This document shows, piece after piece, positions 1 through 9,691 of a stretch of 64,000 bases of DNA; position 1 is the stretch's first letter, and every line of letters starts with the position of its first letter. The notes below the pieces were generated by a model that was not told the origin of the DNA, ran no database searches, and saw only the letters and a program-made list of their open reading frames with translations. The position numbers were made by a program, and so were the translations under genes. This DNA is from Streptomyces sp. Edi4 (GTDB lineage Bacteria; Actinomycetota; Actinomycetes; Streptomycetales; Streptomycetaceae): positions 1,922,001-1,986,000 of the forward strand of contig NZ_JBEJGY010000004.1 of the NCBI RefSeq assembly GCF_040253615.1, given 5' to 3'.

Positions 1-141
1 GCAGGTCGCGGTCTCGGCCGCGGTGGCGGTGCCGGGGGCCGCGACGAGCAGGGGCAGGGCCGCGACGGCGGAGAGGCTGAGGGCCGTCCAGCGGCGTGCG
101 CCGCGGAGCGTTTGCTGTGTCTTGTGGTGTTTCTGCCTCAT
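1..141 (-). CDS. Secreted protein, N-terminus only (runs off left edge)
   Basis: Reading leftward from an ATG at 139-141, the frame stays open for 47 codons to the window edge. The translation is a classical Sec signal peptide. It has a basic start (MRQKHHKTQQ, then RGARR), a hydrophobic core (ALSLSAVAALPLLVAA) and an AXA-type cleavage region (GTATAAET). Codon use is typical of Streptomyces. The mature protein lies outside the window, so its function cannot be given. No strong ribosome binding site is seen upstream, so the exact start is uncertain. The gene is divergent from the RHS remnant to its right. Confidence 0.6.
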   Translation of the reverse strand, partial: MRQKHHKTQQTLRGARRWTALSLSAVAALPLLVAAPGTATAAETATC

Positions 142-342
142 TCTCGCGGGATCGGGGACAAGGGGAGGCGCAGCGGCAGCGGTTGGCGGGGTGGCCCGCG
201 GGCACGGCGTGGCGCGCGCGACGGCGGCGGGGGCGCCCACCGCGTTCACGGCGGCCAGGGCACCACGTCCGCCCGGCTCGGCCTGTTCTGACACATATCC
301 CCCCAGGAAACGGTCAACTACGGCTACGACAACGACGACCAC

Positions 343-2928
343 ATGACGTCGAAGACCACCACGGGAACGGCCAAGGCCGGGACCAACACCTACGGCTACG
401 ACGACGCGGGCCGCCTCACCTCCTGGAACGCGGACGGCAAGACCACCCAGTACGCCTGGGACGACAGCGGCAACCGGGTCAAGAACGGCGACAAGACCGC
501 CGCGTTCGACGAACGCAACCGCCTCCTGTCCGACGGCGACTACACCTACGACTACAGCGCACGGGGTACTCTCGCGTCCCGCACCAGCTCCGGACTGAAG
601 GAAGACTTTACGTTCGACGCGTTCGACCGGATGACCAAGGCGGGCGAGTCCGGCACGCAGTACACCTACGACGCCCTCGACCGCATCGTCTCTCGCAATG
701 GCACGGACTTCGCCTACGCGGGACTGTCGCCCGATCCGGTGAAGGACCAGACGGCCAGTTACGGTCGGGGCCCCGCGGACGAACTGCTCTCCGTCGCGCA
801 GGGCGGAACCGCCCGGCTCAGCCTCTCCGACCGGCACGGCGACGTGGTCGGCACCATGTCGGCCACCGACGGAGCGGCGGCGGCGCCGGCCCAGTCCACC
901 GCCTACGACCCGTTCGGCCGGCGCCTGGGCAACGGGGAATCCGGCGGGATATCGGGCAACGCGGGCTACCAGGGCGACTACACCGACCCGGACACCGCTC
1001 AGATCAACATGGGCGCCCGCTGGTACGACGCCGGCACCGGGACGTTCGACTCGCGTGACTCCTACACCTACGCGTCGGGCGCCTCGATCCTGGCCAACCG
1101 CTACACCTACGGCGCCGGTGCGCCGCTGGACTACTCCGACCCGGACGGCCACTGGCCAAGCTGCGGCTGGTGCAAGAAGGCCCTGGCGAAGGGCAAGAAG
1201 CTCCTGGACAAGGGGGGAGAGGCCCTGGAGTCGGCGGGCCGGGCTGTCTGGAAGGGCGCTTCAGCCGTACTCGACGCCATCGTCTACACCGCCCGCCACC
1301 CGATCGCCGCGTTCAAGAAGACCGTCGGGTTCCTGGGCAAGGCCGCCTCGTACGTGTATGAGAAGACCGGTCTGAAAACCGCGGTCAACGCTGTGGTCAA
1401 GGTTTTGAGGGATGTCGGGCAGAAGACCGGCGTCACGCAATGGGCGAAAGAGAAGGCCGTCCAGGCCCGACGTGCCGCTCAGGAAGTGAAGGCGGCGGTC
1501 ACCCGCAAGGCCAAGCAGGCGGCGTCGTTCGCCGCCCGCCACAATCCGATCCCGGACATCGTGGCGGCAGCGAAGCCCTACCTCGCGGTGGCCAAGGCCA
1601 TCGTCACGGCCGACCCCAACCTTCCCGCGCTGGTCGTCTCCGCGGCCCGCACGGCCGTGGCCGACCTGGCCAAGGCCGCCGAACGGGTTCGCGAGGTGGC
1701 CGTCCAGCAGATGGGCGCGATCGTCGAAACCGTCAATGACGCGGTGGAAGCGGCCAAGGCTGTCGGCAGCGCCATGGTCGAGGGTCTGAAGGTCGGGCTC
1801 AATGTCCTCGCTGAGGTCAGTGGCTACAACGACATCAAGAACTGCGTGACCAAGGGCGACATGGAGGCGTGCGTCTGGGCGGTCGCCACGGTCGCAGGTG
1901 CCGTGTCGGGCGGCGCCGGCGCGGTGGCGGTCCGATCGGCAAAGGCGGCCCGTGTGGCCGCGAAGGTCGCGAAGTACTCCGACAAGATCGCGAAGGCGGC
2001 CGAGAAGGTCGAAAAGGTCGAGGACGCGGTCGACAAGGTCGAGACGGCCGCCGACGCGGTGAGCTGCGTGAACACGCTGGCGTCCGCGAACAGCTTCACG
2101 GCGGGCACCGAAGTCCTCATGGCCGACGGCACGCGCAAGCCGATCGAGGACGTCGTGGTTGGCGACGAGGTCACGGCCACCGACCCGACGACGGGCAGGA
2201 CCGCGAAGCGGGAGGTCACCGGCACGATCGTCGGCGAGGGCGACAAACACCTGGTCGAAGTGACCGTCGACACGGACGGCCCCCGGGGCAACGCCACCGA
2301 GAAGATCACCGCCACCGAGGGCCACCCCTTCTGGTCCCCGTCCCTCAACAAGTGGCTGAAGGCCGGCGAACTGAAGCCGGGACAATGGCTCCAGACGGGT
2401 TCCGGCACGTGGGTCCAGGTCGCGGCGGTACGAGCTTGGACGCAGCGGGCAGCGGTCTACAACCTGACGGTTGATACGGCGCATACGTACTATGTGCTGG
2501 CGGGGGCAACGCCGGTCCTGGTTCACAACTGCAACCTGGGTGACTATGCCGACAGTCTGCGTGCTGGCTTCAATAAAACTGATGGCCCCTTCTTTGCGGC
2601 GAAATATACATCACCGTCAGGGCGAACCTATTTTGGTCACTCGGGTCATGACCTGACGCCAGCTCCCGGTGGAGAAGTGGATTCTCTCGTGCGGCAGTTC
2701 ACGCCTAAGGGGGGTCGCTACCATGCGGGATGTGCTGAAACGATGTGCCTCATCCAGGCGGAGGCGGCCGAGGGTGCGGCCGGGATCCGAGGGGGATCGT
2801 TCGAAGGGGTAAAGGTGCGGGGATTGAATTCGCCGCCCGGTGGCGCGCACGGCACGCCTGCCAGTCCATGTGCGTTGGTCTGTCAGCCCAGGCTGCAGCA
2901 TCAGGGAATCAGTTTCGAAGGTGGTTGA
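343..2928 (+). CDS. RHS/HINT polymorphic toxin with YwqJ-like deaminase tip, 5'-truncated
   Basis: The 861-residue frame has four parts. Residues 1-270 are YD/RHS repeats ending in the RHS core signature (YQGDYTDP near 209, MGARWYD, then DPDGHW near 266). Residues 271-580 are an Ala/Lys/Val-rich, probably helical linker. Residues 583-730 are a HINT autoprotease domain, from FTAGTEVLMADGT to the terminal VHNC. Residues 731-861 are the toxin tip, with CAE at 797-799 and PCALVC at 842-847. These are the zinc and catalytic motifs of a cytidine-deaminase fold and fit the YwqJ-like family. In this class HINT is thought to release the tip. RHS-like sequence starts at about 307, but an in-frame TGA at 289-291 lies just before it. 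No earlier start codon or ribosome binding site is seen. This is therefore a 3' cassette that lost the long RHS body and may be silent. The candidate immunity gene follows after 1 nt. Confidence 0.8.
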   Translation: MTSKTTTGTAKAGTNTYGYDDAGRLTSWNADGKTTQYAWDDSGNRVKNGDKTAAFDERNRLLSDGDYTYDYSARGTLASRTSSGLKEDFTFDAFDRMTKAGESGTQYTYDALDRIVSRNGTDFAYAGLSPDPVKDQTASYGRGPADELLSVAQGGTARLSLSDRHGDVVGTMSATDGAAAAPAQSTAYDPFGRRLGNGESGGISGNAGYQGDYTDPDTAQINMGARWYDAGTGTFDSRDSYTYASGASILANRYTYGAGAPLDYSDPDGHWPSCGWCKKALAKGKKLLDKGGEALESAGRAVWKGASAVLDAIVYTARHPIAAFKKTVGFLGKAASYVYEKTGLKTAVNAVVKVLRDVGQKTGVTQWAKEKAVQARRAAQEVKAAVTRKAKQAASFAARHNPIPDIVAAAKPYLAVAKAIVTADPNLPALVVSAARTAVADLAKAAERVREVAVQQMGAIVETVNDAVEAAKAVGSAMVEGLKVGLNVLAEVSGYNDIKNCVTKGDMEACVWAVATVAGAVSGGAGAVAVRSAKAARVAAKVAKYSDKIAKAAEKVEKVEDAVDKVETAADAVSCVNTLASANSFTAGTEVLMADGTRKPIEDVVVGDEVTATDPTTGRTAKREVTGTIVGEGDKHLVEVTVDTDGPRGNATEKITATEGHPFWSPSLNKWLKAGELKPGQWLQTGSGTWVQVAAVRAWTQRAAVYNLTVDTAHTYYVLAGATPVLVHNCNLGDYADSLRAGFNKTDGPFFAAKYTSPSGRTYFGHSGHDLTPAPGGEVDSLVRQFTPKGGRYHAGCAETMCLIQAEAAEGAAGIRGGSFEGVKVRGLNSPPGGAHGTPASPCALVCQPRLQHQGISFEGG

Positions 2929-2929
2929 T

Positions 2930-3271
2930 GTGGCCAGAGAGCACCTCCAGGTTAATCGATTCGGGTTTGCCGAATACGAAGACATGATTGAGCTCGCCCA
3001 TGGAGTAGATGCTCCAAGGGTGGTGGGAGTGTTGAGTTCGATCGTGGAGCTGGTTCTCGCAGGGGAAGACGACATGCTCGATTCGCTATCGGATAGTGCG
3101 CAAGCAGATTTCGTAGTCCCCCTAGGAATGTGCGCGAGGATGCTTTCGAGTGGCGATTATTCGGCGCTGGAGCTGGTCTCTGCCGCCTGCACCGTGAGAT
3201 ATGCCGCCGAATCGCACATGCCTGAGTTCTCGGACAGCCTCGCGCAGATGTTGTCTCAGCTGCCACGCTGA
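2930..3271 (+). CDS. Probable immunity protein for the YwqJ-like toxin
   Basis: A 113-residue acidic protein starts at GTG 2930, one base after the toxin stop (2926-2928). A GAAGG at 2917-2921 lies inside the toxin 3' end at good spacing. An in-frame GTG at 2921 is the alternative start. The protein looks mostly helical (AEYEDMIELAHGVDAP, VVGVLSSIVELVLAGEDD) and has no signal peptide or membrane segment. I do not recognise the family. The immunity role is inferred from position: polymorphic toxin tips are normally followed directly by their antidote. Its base composition, like that of the toxin tip, is lower in GC than its neighbours, which suggests the two arrived together. Confidence 0.65.
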   Translation: MAREHLQVNRFGFAEYEDMIELAHGVDAPRVVGVLSSIVELVLAGEDDMLDSLSDSAQADFVVPLGMCARMLSSGDYSALELVSAACTVRYAAESHMPEFSDSLAQMLSQLPR

Positions 3272-3356
3272 GTGACGCTAGCGATCGCAAATATAGGCCC
3301 CGTCGAGCTGCGCTCGGCGGGGCTGATTTGCCGTTTGACGGCAGTAGTTGACGGCG

Positions 3357-3387
3357 ACGGCGGCGGACACCTGGTGTCCGCCGCCGT
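3357..3387. terminator. Perfect 15-bp inverted repeat, likely bidirectional terminator
   Basis: ACGGCGGCGGACACC (3357-3371) is followed after one base by its exact complement (3373-3387), then TTTG. It lies between the immunity gene on + and the recombinase remnant on -, so it could end transcripts from both sides. Confidence 0.65.
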
Positions 3388-3401
3388 TTGCCGTACGTAT
3401 G

Positions 3402-3611
3402 TCAGGGGTGGTCGAGGGCGCGGCCGAGGAGGTAGATGGCATCGCGCTGAAGGCGGAGTCGAACGTGGGCGTAGGCAGTGGTGGTGACGCCGATGTGGGC
3501 GTGGCCGAGAAGTTCCTTGATCACGACGAGTTCGATGCCTTGCTCCAGGAGCAGGGTGGCGGTGGAGTGGCGGAGGTCGTGGAAGCGGATGCGGCGAACA
3601 ATCGGCGGCGA
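3402..3611 (-). pseudogene. Tyrosine recombinase (phage-type integrase), C-terminal remnant
   Basis: On the minus strand, the frame ending at the TGA of 3402-3404 reads RFHDLRHSTATLLLEQGIE, then VIKELLGHAHIGVTTTAYAH. This contains the HxLRH box, the LLGH turn and the region of the nucleophile tyrosine (TTTAYAH) found in integrases of actinobacterial integrative elements. Upstream of about 3611 the similarity ends, and a stop (3627-3629) closes the frame. Only the last 65-70 residues remain. It is a relic of an integrative element next to the RHS toxin cassette. No att site or tRNA was found nearby. The stretch 3630-3886 holds no gene I can support. Confidence 0.75.
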
Positions 3612-3886
3612 TCCGGAATCCGCAGATCAGGCCCTGACCCTCCTCCGCCTGGAAACAGGATGAAGACGGCGAGCCAGCGGAACGGGGCGATGGCATGTGT
3701 CGTCGTTGGGGGGTTCGGCACAGAGGGAGCGGTCACGGTGCGGCCGGTGGACGAGCCGGACGAACCCTCGACCGGCCCGCAGAAAGAGTTCCCGGTGGCG
3801 ACCGGACTTGTGGATCTCGCCTGTCAGCCCCCACCCGTTGGACACCGGGCCCCCGCGAGGGCGGGGCGAGGGGCCACGGCCCGGGG

Positions 3887-5323
<1,437 letters not shown>

Positions 5324-5511
5324 GGTGCGAGCCTAGGGGCTTACCGATGGGTAGGTATTTCGTCGCGGGTTACTGCTCAACAACCTTTGCGTGAAGGGTG
5401 GTTGACAAGGGTTGAAGTGTGCGTGGGGGCGCTCCGATGAGCGGGTCGGGGCGCCCGGTGGGGGTCGCGCGGCGGGGGTGCGCAGGGGCGCGTGCAGGGT
5501 CCGTACGGGTG

Positions 5512-6207
5512 CTAGAGGGTGGGCGGGGCCATGATGAAGCGGGCGTTGACGCGGGCGCGGACGGACTGGCGCTGGGGTTCGAGGTCGAGGGCGGCGGCGG
5601 GTTCGGTGGCTGTGGGGGCGGCCGCGCGGAAGGCCATGCCGCCGCCGGCGGGACCGCCGTGGCCGGGGGCGGGGCTGTCGGCGCCGGGGTCGGAGAGTTC
5701 GACCAGGGCGGCGAGGGTGGTGCCGAGGGCGTCGGCGTATTCGCGGGCGCGTGCGACGGCTTGCTGGACTGCGCGGCGGCGTACGTCGCCGTAGGCGGGT
5801 GAGTCGGGGCGCAGGGACCACCAGGGGCCGTCGACGCGGGTGAGTTCGAGGTCGGCGAGGCGGGTGGTGAGTTCGCCGAGCGCGGTGAAGTCGGTGAGCT
5901 GGGTGGTGACGCGGACGGTGGCGTGGTAGGTGCGGACGCGTTCGCCCCGGCCGTGCCGGGCGAGTTGGGGGGCGAGGGTGAGGGCGCCGGTTTCGAGTGC
6001 TTCGACGGCCGGGCCGTAGGACTTGATGAGGTCGATGACGTGGGCGTTGCGTCGGGTGAGGTCGTCGAGGGTGGCGCGGCGGTCGGTTCCTCGGGTGACG
6101 ATGGTGATGGCGATGCCGGCGAGTTCGGGGTCGACTTCGAGGTGGGCTTCGCCGGTGACGGCGAGCCGTGGCTGGTCGGGGGTTCCGTAGGGCTGGGTGT
6201 CGGTCAT
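5512..6207 (-). CDS. SIMPL domain (DUF541) protein
   Basis: A 231-residue protein starting MTDTQPYGTPDQ (ATG at 6205-6207); the frame is open further upstream, but this start fits the domain. It matches the SIMPL/DUF541 family (PF04402). The beginning is LAVTGEAHLEVDPELAGIAI, with alternating beta strands, and the end is EPQRQSVRARVNARFIM. The AVARAREYADALG helix is typical of the family. No signal peptide is visible, so it is probably cytoplasmic, whereas many SIMPL proteins are periplasmic. The molecular role of the family is poorly defined. It lies upstream of pyk on the same strand, 188 bp away, and is divergent from the 5'-nucleotidase. Confidence 0.85.
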   Translation of the reverse strand: MTDTQPYGTPDQPRLAVTGEAHLEVDPELAGIAITIVTRGTDRRATLDDLTRRNAHVIDLIKSYGPAVEALETGALTLAPQLARHGRGERVRTYHATVRVTTQLTDFTALGELTTRLADLELTRVDGPWWSLRPDSPAYGDVRRRAVQQAVARAREYADALGTTLAALVELSDPGADSPAPGHGGPAGGGMAFRAAAPTATEPAAALDLEPQRQSVRARVNARFIMAPPTL

Positions 6208-6386
6208 GGGTCCACTGTGGCATCGCGCTCGGTTATTTGGTGGTGGGCGTCTCGTCGGGGGCCGGTCATCAGATCGCAACCTGCCGGGGGTGTCGCGGGC
6301 GGTGGTTGTGCGTCAGAATCCGGGGGTCTACGCGCGTCGCCGTCCGCTCAACTTCTACGCGCGTCACACGACTTCAGGGAGAGAGC

Positions 6387-8207
6387 ATGCCGCTGAACCG
6401 CAGGACGTTCCTGGGCACCACGGCCGCCGCCGGCGCCGGTGTGGCCGTGGCCGGGGGGATCGCCGCGCCCGCCGAGGCCGAGGCCCGCCATGAGGATCTG
6501 GGTCATGGCCACGGGCGTGAGCCGAAGCGGTACGCGTTCTCGGTGATGGGCACGACGGATCTGCACGGCCACGTCTTCAACTGGGACTACTTCACGGACA
6601 AGGAGTACGACGACGCGGCGCACAACGACGTCGGTCTGGCGAAGATAGCGACGTTGGTGGAGCAGGTCCGCCAGGAGAAGGGCCGGCACAACACGCTGCT
6701 GATCGACGCGGGTGACATCATCCAGGGCACGCAGCTGTCGTACTACTACGCGCGGGTCGAACCGATCACGGGCTCGCCCGGCAAGCGGGGCCCCAAGCAC
6801 CCGATGGCGCTCGCGATGAACCGGATGGGCTATGACGCCGCGGCGCTCGGCAACCACGAGTTCAACTACGGCATTCCGACTCTGCGCGCCTTCCAGGACC
6901 AGCTCGACTTCCCTCTCCTCGGCGCCAACGCGCTGGACGCGAAGACGCTGAAGCCGGCGTTCCCTCCGTACACGGTGCGGCGGCTCAAGGTGGAGCACGG
7001 GCCGGATGTGAAGGTGGGCATCCTCGGGCTCACCAACCCGGGGATCGCGATCTGGGACAAGGCGAACGTGCAGGGGAAGATGACGTTCCCTGGTCTGGTG
7101 GAGCAGGCGAAGATCTATGTGCCGAAGCTGCGGGCGCTGGGCTGTGACGTGGTGATCTGCACGGATCACTCGGGCCTTGACGGTTCCACGTCGTACGGGG
7201 ACGCGCTGCCCTATCCGGAGAACGCCTCCTCGCTGGTGGCGGAGCAGGTGCCGGGCATCGACGCGATTTTGGTGGGTCACACCCACAAGGAGGTGGCGTC
7301 GCGGACGGTGGTCAACAAGGAGACCGGCAAGTCCGTGGTGCTGTCCGAGCCGTACATGTGGGGCATGCGGCTGAGCGTCTTCGACTTCGCGCTGGAGTTC
7401 TCGCGGGGCCGCTGGCATGTGACGTCGGTGACGGCGGGCGTGCGCAACGCCAACTCGGTGGCCGAGGACCCGGTGGTGAGGCGTCTGGTGAAGGCGGAGC
7501 ACGACAAGGTCGTGGCGTATGTGAACCAGGTGGTGGGCACCAACGCCGCGGAGATGCGTTCGGACCAGGCGCCGTTCAAGGATGTGCCGATCATCGATCT
7601 GATCAACCACATCCAGGCGGAGACGGTGAAGACGGCGCTCGCGTCTACGGCGTACGCCTCACTGCCGGTGCTGTCGCAGGCGGCGTGTTTCTCCCGGACG
7701 GCCGTCATCCCGGCGGGCAAGGTGACGATCAAGGACGTCGCGGGTCTGTATGTGTACGAGAACACCCTGGAGGCACGGCTTCTGACGGGTGCTCAGGTAA
7801 GGGCGTATCTGGAATTCTCGGCGAACTACTACGTGCAGACGACGGGCGCGGTGGACCCGGCGAAGATCACCAACGCCGACAACACGCCGGACTACAACTA
7901 CGACGTGGTGAGCGGTGTGTCCTACGAGGTGGACATCGCCAAGCCGGCGGGCTCGCGCGTGTCGAAGGTGATGTTCGGTGGGAAGCCGCTGGACGACGCG
8001 GCGCAGTTCGTTCTCGCGGTGAACAACTACCGGGCCAATGGAGGTGGCAACTTCCCCGGGGTGGCCACCGCCAAGCAGCTGTGGGCGAACTCCGACGAGA
8101 TCCGTAACACGATGATCGCGTGGGTGAAGGCGAAGGGTGTCATCGATCAGGGGGAGTTCGCCTCGGTGGACTGGAAGCTGACGCAGAACGGTGTGCCGGT
8201 GTTCTGA
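6387..8207 (+). CDS. Tat-exported 5'-nucleotidase / cyclic phosphodiesterase
   Basis: A 606-residue secreted enzyme. The start ATG at 6387 follows an AGGGAGAG ribosome binding site. The N-terminus carries a twin-arginine signal (NRRTFLGTTAAAGAG) and a likely AEA cleavage site. The N-terminal metallophosphatase domain shows DLHGH, GNHEFNYG, DHSG and GHTHKE. The C-terminal 5_nucleotid_C domain shows the substrate-binding region around NYRANGGGNFPG. The family removes phosphate from nucleotides or opens 2',3'-cyclic nucleotides outside the cell, for phosphate and nucleoside salvage. The exact substrate cannot be told from sequence. It converges with the monooxygenase gene 20 bp downstream. Confidence 0.93.
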   Translation: MPLNRRTFLGTTAAAGAGVAVAGGIAAPAEAEARHEDLGHGHGREPKRYAFSVMGTTDLHGHVFNWDYFTDKEYDDAAHNDVGLAKIATLVEQVRQEKGRHNTLLIDAGDIIQGTQLSYYYARVEPITGSPGKRGPKHPMALAMNRMGYDAAALGNHEFNYGIPTLRAFQDQLDFPLLGANALDAKTLKPAFPPYTVRRLKVEHGPDVKVGILGLTNPGIAIWDKANVQGKMTFPGLVEQAKIYVPKLRALGCDVVICTDHSGLDGSTSYGDALPYPENASSLVAEQVPGIDAILVGHTHKEVASRTVVNKETGKSVVLSEPYMWGMRLSVFDFALEFSRGRWHVTSVTAGVRNANSVAEDPVVRRLVKAEHDKVVAYVNQVVGTNAAEMRSDQAPFKDVPIIDLINHIQAETVKTALASTAYASLPVLSQAACFSRTAVIPAGKVTIKDVAGLYVYENTLEARLLTGAQVRAYLEFSANYYVQTTGAVDPAKITNADNTPDYNYDVVSGVSYEVDIAKPAGSRVSKVMFGGKPLDDAAQFVLAVNNYRANGGGNFPGVATAKQLWANSDEIRNTMIAWVKAKGVIDQGEFASVDWKLTQNGVPVF

Positions 8208-8227
8208 GCCGCCGGCCGGGCGAAACG

Positions 8228-9691
8228 TCACCTCTGTTCGACGAGCGGTACCAGGCCCCCCGGTTGGCGCTCCGGGCGGGCCTGGTTGGTGTGTTCCAGG
8301 CCGAAGGTGGTGAAGGCGGTGCGCGCCGGCAGGGGGTAGGGCTCGGCGCCGGTGAGGGAGTTGAGGATGGTGGCGCTGCGCCAGGCGGCGAGGCCGAGGT
8401 CGGGTGCGCCGACGCCGTGGGTGTGCGCTTCGGCGTTCTGGACGTAGACGCGGCCGGCGACGGAGGGGTCGAGGACGAGGGTGAAGTCGGCAGCCACGCG
8501 TGGGCGTTGGGAGCTGTCGTAGCGCATGTAGGGGTCGAGTCCGGCGAGCAGGCGGCCGAGGGGGCGTTCGCGATAGCCGGTGGCGAGGACGACGGCGTCG
8601 GTGGTGAGGCGGGAGCGGGTGGCTTGCTGGGTGTGTTCGAGGTGGAGCTCGACCTTGGTGGTGGCGACGCGTCCGGCGGTGCGTACGGTCACGCCGGGGG
8701 TCATGGTGAGGTCGGGCCAGCCGCCGTGCTGGGTGCGGCGGTAGAGCTCGTCGTGGATGGCGGCCATGGTGTCGGCGTCGATGCCCTTGTGGAGCTGCCA
8801 TTGGCGGGGCAGGAGCTGGTCGCGTACGGCTTCGGGCAGGGCGTGGAAGTAGTGGGTGTAGTCGGGGGTGAAATGTTCCAGGCCCAGTTTGGAGTACTCC
8901 ATGGGGGCGAACGCCTCGGTGCGGGTGAGCCAGGTGAGTTTTTCGGCGCCCTGGGGACGGTGGCGCAGCAGGTCGAGGAAGACTTCGGCGCCCGACTGGC
9001 CGGAGCCGATGACGGTGACGTGGCCCGCGGCGAGCAGGCGTTCGCGGTGGTCGAGGTAGTCGGCGGAGTGCAGGACGGGAACGGTGGGGGCGTCGACGAG
9101 TGGTTGGAGGGGTTCGGGTACGTGGGGCTGGGTGCCGACGCCGAGGGCGAGGTGGCGGGCGTGGGCGCGGCCGAGCGCCTGGGCTTCTCCGTTGGCGTCG
9201 AGGTGGGTGTAGTCGATTTCGAACAGGGCGCGTTCGGTGTTCCAGCGGACGGCGTCGACCTGGTGGGAGAAGTGGAGTTCGGGGAGGTTTTCGCTGACCC
9301 AGCGGCAGTAGGCGTCGTATTCGGTGCGCTGGATGTGGAATTTCTCGGCGAAGTAGAACGGGAAGAGGCGTCCTCGGTGCCTGAGGTAACTGAGGAAGCT
9401 CCAGGGGCTTGCGGGGTCGGCGAGGGTGACGAGGTCGGCGAGGAAGGGGACTTGGAGGGTGGTGCCTTCGATGAGCAGGCCGGGGTGCCAGTGGAAGGCG
9501 CGGCGCTGTTCGTAGAAGGCGGCGCGGAGCCCGCCGGGTACGCCGTGGGCGAGGGCGGCGAGGGAGAGGTTGCAGGGGCCGATGCCGATGCCGACGAGGT
9601 CGTGGGGTTGTTCGGGTTGTCCGGGTTGTTCTGATTGTTCTGGTTGCTGTTGGGGCTGGGGTTGGGGTTCGGGTTTCGGTTGGGGCGTCAT
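8228..9691 (-). CDS. Lysine/ornithine/diamine N-hydroxylase (DesB/IucD-like)
   Basis: A 487-residue FAD- and NADPH-dependent N-hydroxylating monooxygenase of the L-ornithine/L-lysine/cadaverine family (PF13434). The FAD motif is GIGIGPCNLSLAALAHG and the NADPH motif is VTVIGSGQSGAEVFLDLL. The C-terminal ATGYRE and the substrate loop with HGVGAPDLGLAAWR are also present. The N-terminus has a Pro/Gln-rich extension of about 30 residues. Its start (9689-9691) overlaps the decarboxylase stop by 4 nt, so the two are translationally coupled. Together they resemble desA-desB, which make N-hydroxycadaverine for desferrioxamine. No desC/desD partners are adjacent, so the end product is uncertain. Confidence 0.88.
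   Translation of the reverse strand: MTPQPKPEPQPQPQQQPEQSEQPGQPEQPHDLVGIGIGPCNLSLAALAHGVPGGLRAAFYEQRRAFHWHPGLLIEGTTLQVPFLADLVTLADPASPWSFLSYLRHRGRLFPFYFAEKFHIQRTEYDAYCRWVSENLPELHFSHQVDAVRWNTERALFEIDYTHLDANGEAQALGRAHARHLALGVGTQPHVPEPLQPLVDAPTVPVLHSADYLDHRERLLAAGHVTVIGSGQSGAEVFLDLLRHRPQGAEKLTWLTRTEAFAPMEYSKLGLEHFTPDYTHYFHALPEAVRDQLLPRQWQLHKGIDADTMAAIHDELYRRTQHGGWPDLTMTPGVTVRTAGRVATTKVELHLEHTQQATRSRLTTDAVVLATGYRERPLGRLLAGLDPYMRYDSSQRPRVAADFTLVLDPSVAGRVYVQNAEAHTHGVGAPDLGLAAWRSATILNSLTGAEPYPLPARTAFTTFGLEHTNQARPERQPGGLVPLVEQR

Noticed and set aside
3272..3886. tRNA or att site next to the integrase stump
   Set aside because: No cloverleaf-like sequence or direct repeat pair was seen.
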